A model generated the notes under the pieces. That model worked only from the letters and a program-made list of their open reading frames with translations. It was not told the origin of the DNA and did not search any database. 64,000 nucleotides of DNA from Psychrosphaera algicola. Its GTDB lineage: Bacteria > Pseudomonadota > Gammaproteobacteria > Enterobacterales > Alteromonadaceae. A program made the position numbers and the translations under genes. Below, piece by piece: positions 59,388-64,000 of this stretch. The stretch's first letter is position 1. Each line of letters starts with the position of its first letter. The stretch lies in NCBI RefSeq assembly GCF_028401425.1, contig NZ_JAQOMS010000002.1:2542001-2606000 (forward strand), read 5' to 3'.

Positions 59388-61234
59388 TTAGAAAATAACG
59401 TTTAGTCGGGCATACGGACCATGTATGATGTCGTCTCGGTCGTAATTAATGAAATATCCATCATCAGGGAAATCATCTTCGTCATCCCAATTGGATTGAA
59501 CATGATAGTAGTCAACTTTATAACCGGCTTGAAAAGATGCACCAAACCCCTTTAATGCCCGAAAACGATGCTGCCATATATACCCCAATTCACCCGATAC
59601 TCCCAACTCAATAGGATTTAGCCCGATGATGTCAGCTTTAGTTTCGCCTGTAACTTCAGTAACAGCATCTCGACCAACAGTCAGATTTGATAGGCCAATA
59701 AAGCCCGTTACATTAAGATAAAAACGGCTATAGTTTGTTTCATATCGATAACCATAGGCGGCTTCGTCAAAACCCAATTTAAATCCAAGTGAACTCATGC
59801 TAAAAGCTTCATCAAATGCCGAACCTAGATAAGCGCCATTGTGGGAACCAAAGCCAACAACACTTGGTGAATCAAACTGGTGATAATACATGCCCAAGAA
59901 CAAACCTTTTTCGGCAATAATTAAGGCATCATATGTCTCTCGTTTACTGGTAAATGCATGTGACATATTTGTACCGTTTTGCATATAGCTTGCTGTACCG
60001 CCGGCATCCATTGTTGAATAACCTAATCGCAATGTGCTCGCGCCATTAAACAAGCCATGATAATCAAATTGAATAATATATTTATTCACGGCGGCTCGAA
60101 TTAATTGGTTGTCGGTTAAGTTATCCAGCTGATCTTCTGCTTCGTTTTGTAGTAACGTGACGGCTAACTGTGATTTTCCCCAGCGACCTTGAACAAAGAA
60201 AGATTTGAGAATATTGGTATTCATGTCATATTCAGTGGTAGCTTTTTCTACGTCATTAACGACAACACTTTGATTTACTGACCAATTAGCATATTGAAGC
60301 CCGCCCCCAGCCATAAAATCAACTACACTGCCCGATGCAAAGTCGTGTTGATTGTATTCCATCGTTTGTAAATCGCTTTTAGAATACTCAAAAGTGTCCA
60401 ACTTTCGTTCCGACGTATTTCGGGTGGTTACAGTGATCTTATTACCAGTGACTTTGATTGTGGGTTCAAAGCCTATGTTTTCAACTTCAGAGGAATGTTC
60501 ATTCCCTCTCGATACAAGGCCTTTGTCATCAAAATAGTAAATGACTAACCCTTTGTTATAGGCGTTAACCCACTCGTACACAGCGGCAACATAACCAATA
60601 TTTGGAACCACTTTAGCGTCAATGATCTGAGAATAATCACTGCGCTCATGCAACGCCGTTTTTGCAGATAACCATGGCTGATGTGATTTGACTCGGGGGA
60701 GATCAGATACATACAATTCAAAATCATCTTCACTGACAAAACTAACAGCTATTTCTCCAGAATAATTATGAGAAACCGATCCAACTTTACGCTCGGCTGG
60801 TAATTCAAAATACGTTTCTTTTTACCAAAGTGACGGCCATCAATGAGGAGCTGAGATGCCGACAGGCAAACAAGTTCGCCCTGAGGGGTTATGTCTCGTT
60901 CTTGGCCGTCACAAATGGACGACAACGACGCACGTTTACGACCTTTTGAGCTATGAAGAAAGTACTGCTTTTTATTACCTTTTCCTTTAGAAACCCGAAT
61001 GTAATCAGACACAATGGCCCACGCAACGCCGTTATACAGAGCCTTAAGCTCCAATTTGGATTTGTCACTGTAACTCTGTCGATATTTACCAATCGTCAGT
61101 TTCATCGAGCAGTCTTTTTTGCATTTAGAATTAGACTGGCTAAAATCCACCATAGGCAAAGCTTCAACATTCGGAGCCAATCCTAATAACACCAATCCAA
61201 ATAACCATTGTGTAATCGCTATCTTCATCTTCAC
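59388..61234 (-). CDS. Large outer-membrane beta-barrel protein, unknown function (one frameshift near 60823)
   Basis: A protein of about 615 aa with a signal peptide (ITQWLFGLVLLGLAPNVEAL). An N-terminal Cys-containing region NSKCKKDCSMKLTIGKYRQS and a second Cys pair (SICDGQERD, ELVCLSAS) precede the break. Restoring one A in GTAAAAAGAAACG joins KKETYFELPAERKVGSVSHN and GEIAVSFVSEDDFELYVSDL. The C-terminal two-thirds is barrel-like (ALIIAEKGLFLGMYYHQFD, FYLNVTGFIGLSNLTVG) and ends in ARLNVIF with a terminal Phe. I do not recognise the family. It is 23 bases downstream of the lytic transglycosylase gene, so they are probably an operon. Confidence 0.65.
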
Positions 61235-61257
61235 TTAACTGTCCTTAATTGAGCTTT

Positions 61258-62549
61258 CTAAATAAACTGTTCGTAGTACTTTTTAGCTTTAAGTACTTTT
61301 TGAATATACCCTTGAGTTTCAGGGTGTGCATTTGCACGAAGCTTGTTGTAAACCTCCTGCGGTGCAAGTTGATTGATTGCTTTATAAGCTGGTTTAAGTT
61401 TTTTACTGCTTTTATCGTTAAAAACATAGGCAACATTGCTCATGTGCCCGTATTGTAAGCCGCAATTGCGACATAAATTTTACTGGTTTCATTTTTTACT
61501 GGCGAAAAGTAACGATTGACCAATAAATTCATATACGTCGAACCAAATTCAACATTGGTTTCAGGGACTAATAATGTTTTTTGATGCGGCGGTGTTTTTG
61601 ATTTATTCAAATAGTCATTTACGTCTATGCCCGCGCTTGTTGGCACCACCTGCATTAAACCAAAGGCAGGGATGGGGGATTGGGCCATAGGATTAAAGCT
61701 AGACTCTGTTTCCATAATGGCATACAGGAGCGCTGGTGATAGGTTGTATTTATTGGCCTGCGAACTAACATAACGTCGATACGGTGTGGTTTTTTCCACT
61801 GCGTACTACTGAATTTTATTTTCCGTGTCGCAGGTTGTTTTTTCTCTGGCGCCACACTGACTTGCTGTTGATGTTTAAGCGCATTACTGGTTTCCACATC
61901 AAAGGTATTAAGAAACATACGCTCCGGTAATTGCTTCTCCACGGGCAACGTTTGGATATAGGCTTCGACTTTCTTTTTGGCCTTAACGAGTGCCTTAATA
62001 TTTTCTTCAACGCGCTCAACTTCTTTCACGGGAATGGAACGCTTAGCAACCGATTTCACTAATGCCTTTAATTCACTTTGGCTAATACCAAGCGAATCCG
62101 CTACTGTTAATCCTTTACTCGGATCGTATTTTTTAATCTTTTTGAGCTGAGCGACATGCCGTTTTTCAAATCAGCAATTGATGCATTAAGCGTATTATTT
62201 AATAAGGTTTCGGCTTGCTTTAAATTAGACGGTTTGATGCTGGAATAAAAATTTCATCGGCGGCGTAATCAATGAGCACCTTCTCATTCATGTCTTGAGA
62301 ATAAACAACTAGCCTTGAGCCACTGGACACATCGGCATACCCCCAAACTCCCGTAACTTGAGCTTTATACTGCGCTAACTCTTTCCTAAGATTAAGTTTG
62401 TAGTCAGCAAATTCCTTTTTCTCATTTTCTGCGAACGTTGCAAATTGTGCCTTAAAACGCTCAAATTCTGATTTTGGCGCGCTAACCCCTTGAGGGAGTG
62501 CGCCTAGCATGGAGAGCAAAATTGTCAAAATTTTGTATTTATTTTGCAT
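61258..62549 (-). CDS. MltC-like membrane-bound lytic transglycosylase (about four frameshifts)
   Basis: Cleaves peptidoglycan between MurNAc and GlcNAc. Signal peptide ILLSMLGALPQGVSA; an N-terminal MltC domain (FERFKAQFATFAENEKKEFA, VWGYADVSSGSRLVVYSQDM) continues SIKPSNLKQAETLLNNTLNA and KKYDPSKGLTVADSLGISQS in other frames. The catalytic SLT domain is VEKTTPYRRYVSSQANKYNL, then ALLYAIMETESSFNPMAQSP with the catalytic Glu in METESSFNP, AFGLMQVVPTSAGIDV and VAIAAYNTG joining NVAYVFNDKSSKKLKPAYKA. Breaks are near 62240, 62165, 61800 and 61440. About 430 aa, somewhat longer than E. coli MltC (359 aa). The lipobox Cys of MltC is not obvious (GVSAPKS), so it may be secreted. Confidence 0.85.
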
Positions 62550-62862
62550 GACATAACCTTTCTATACCCAGCAATTAGCTATTTATTAAATGAATGATGT
62601 CGCTGAATTAGTAAGGGATAATTAGGAAGTTTTTGAAAAAATTGCATTTTCTTACTTACACTAATCTTTTGACAGGCTGTTTGCATCCTTACTAACGAGA
62701 TTAAACATTACTATAAGCGTGGCAAAAAGGCACGGAAAGGTTACTGATAAGAGCGTAAATTTGCTAAAAAACACACTTTATCTCACAATCGACTTTCCAC
62801 CCATCGGTGAAGGGATCTGTTACGCATTGGTGACTGAATCTGACGATTGCTCATCAAAAATT

Positions 62863-63176
62863 TTAAAAATGTTTTTGATTTTTTTCAGGTGCAGTTGTGA
62901 GAACAACGGTAGTCGTATAACGATAGATATAACAAGAGATGATTACGCACAAAATAAATGGGATGGTAGAAAAGAATGAATCACCGACAATCCAGAAATA
63001 GCCACTTATATGAATAATTAACATTGTGCCAAATATAACTGCTTTTCTATTTAACTTATCTTGTATTGAAAGTTCAGCTGAGCACTTAGAGCATTGAAAG
63101 TGTTCTGAAAATGACCAATAGAGTTGAAACCAACTAACTTTAGTTTTGCACTTAGGGCAAGCGTGATCTTTTTCAT
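62863..63176 (-). CDS. Small zinc-ribbon membrane protein (one frameshift near 63169-63173)
   Basis: The gene is masked by a break four codons after its start. The ATG at 63176 follows AAGGA and reads MKK; restoring one A in GAAAAAGATC gives DHACPKCKTKVSWFQLYWSF, then SEHFQCSKCSAELSIQDKL. The two CxxC pairs form a rubredoxin-like zinc ribbon, followed by two hydrophobic segments (AVIFGTMLIIHISGYFWIVG; FFSTIPFILCVIISCYIY). About 104 aa. The zinc-ribbon plus two-helix plan recalls small CXXC membrane proteins of marine gammaproteobacteria; function unknown. Confidence 0.65.
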
Positions 63177-63446
63177 AATCCTTGAACCTATCTTAATTTA
63201 ATCCATTAAATAATGCCTAATAAGGCCATTTTATCTGTTTCGCTAAAACGAGTAAACATCAAATTTACCACGCAATTAGAAGAAACACAGAGCAAGTCAC
63301 CGTTCTTTAATACATAATAAAACGGCATATGGATAACGAGCAAAGCGTCGTTAAGGCAATTAGAAAATTGTGGCCATACACATTGGCAACAGCGCCTATG
63401 TTTTATGGTTATTGTTTAATTGCGACTTACCTAAACTAACGCTTAT

Positions 63447-64000
63447 TTAGACAACGCCTTGTTCTATCATGGCATCGGCAACACGTCGGAATCCCGCAAT
63501 ATTAGCGCCTAATACTAAATTTCCCTCATGACCAAATTCTTTCGCTGCATGACTTGAGCTAATAAAAATGTTTTGCATTATTTGCTTTAGCTGCTCATCT
63601 ACCTGTTCAAATGTCCATTTTTGCATACTCGCATTTTGAGCCATTTCTAATTGGCTTGTTGCTACACCGCCGGCATTGGCAGCTTTACTCGGCCCATAAG
63701 CAATTTTAGCGTCAATAAATGCATCAACAGCCGCTTTAGTTGAAGGCATATTTGCCCCTTCACTCACCAATTTGCAATCGTTTGTTAATAAAGCCTTTGC
63801 ATCCATCAAGGTTAACTCGTTTTGAGTGGCGCACGGAAATGCCGCATCGGCTCTATAACGCCAAACCGCGTGGCCGTCTTCAGGATAATGTGCGGCCTCT
63901 GTGTAGATAGCTTCTGGGTAACTTTCGGCATAATGAGCTATGGCTCACTCGTTGTTTTTCTTTAAGTTGTTTTACTAACTTTAGATCGATGCCGCGGTCA
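63447..64000 (-). CDS. gdhA: NADP-specific glutamate dehydrogenase, C-terminal part (one frameshift near 63950)
   Basis: The gene enters from the right edge. Visible parts are DRGIDLKLVKQLKEKQR, then after one shift IAHYAESYPEAIYTEAAHYP, then WRYRADAAFPCATQNELTLM, DAKALLTNDCKLVSEGANMP and STKAAVDAF, and the end SHAAKEFGHEGNLVLGANIA with GFRRVADAMIEQGVV. These are the C-terminal NADP-domain motifs of hexameric GdhA, which makes glutamate from 2-oxoglutarate and ammonia. The 5' half and promoter lie outside the window. Confidence 0.93.

Noticed and set aside
62719..62979. An 86-codon plus-strand frame
   Set aside because: It is antisense to the zinc-ribbon membrane protein, which has clear CxxC motifs and membrane segments on the minus strand.

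Overview
The window looks like chromosomal DNA of a marine gammaproteobacterium, most likely Alteromonadales (Colwelliaceae or Pseudoalteromonadaceae type). This is inferred from the low GC (about 40%), the cysJIHG order, the FapA, DUF481, TraF_2 and Mla-type genes, GlyGly-CTERM-like anchoring, and many outer-membrane and lipoprotein genes. No phage, plasmid, insertion sequence or CRISPR array is visible.

The main caution is reading-frame quality. More than half of the genes are split by one or more single-base shifts or a lone in-frame stop, yet the conserved protein continues cleanly in another frame. Almost every break falls in one of two contexts: a run of A, T or G (usually 5-7) that is one base short, or a position where the conserved protein predicts a CCTGG or CCAGG pentamer. 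I treat these genes as intact genes with sequencing or assembly lesions, not as decayed pseudogenes, and I annotate them end to end with the break positions.

Layout. 1-1,540: start of an ABC transporter ATPase gene and its HlyD/MacA-type adaptor, behind a sigma-54-like promoter with two palindromes upstream. 2,020-6,162: a YhiN-type flavoprotein, two tandem DUF481 outer-membrane proteins and a diacylglycerol-kinase-like lipid kinase. 6,404-12,264: assimilatory sulfate reduction genes cysJ, cysI, cysH, cysG. 12,499-18,202: a beta-barrel protein, a FapA/DUF342 protein and a large choice-of-anchor B surface protein. 18,299-22,011: a CAU-anticodon tRNA, an integrase-arm-like scar and a repeat island whose two composite copies bracket a cytochrome c/Vgb-like gene and a DcrB-like gene. 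22,170-24,679: a CopL-like small protein and a His-rich TonB receptor, probably for metal handling. 24,699-38,783: mixed housekeeping and signalling genes (Bax-inhibitor family, lipoprotein, YwbE, GGDEF, 2OG oxygenase, PqiA, GntR with its operator array, chemotaxis transducer, GNAT, YdeI, TraF_2).

38,975-53,099: an alpha/beta hydrolase, a starch-binding lipoprotein glycosidase, a compact MCE (Mla-like) lipid-transport operon with a degenerate ATPase and a TPR lipoprotein, a TetR regulator, a divergent operon of a metallo-beta-lactamase-fold lipoprotein plus an RND efflux adaptor and pump, and a YedK/SRAP protein. 53,168-59,092: a five-gene sugar oxidation cluster (GMC oxidoreductase, gluconate-dehydrogenase subunit 3, MFS transporter, sugar isomerase/epimerase, Gfo/Idh/MocA dehydrogenase), which I read as a 3-keto-sugar pathway. 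59,388-62,549: a large outer-membrane protein next to a MltC-like lytic transglycosylase. The right end holds a small zinc-ribbon membrane protein and the C-terminal part of NADP glutamate dehydrogenase.
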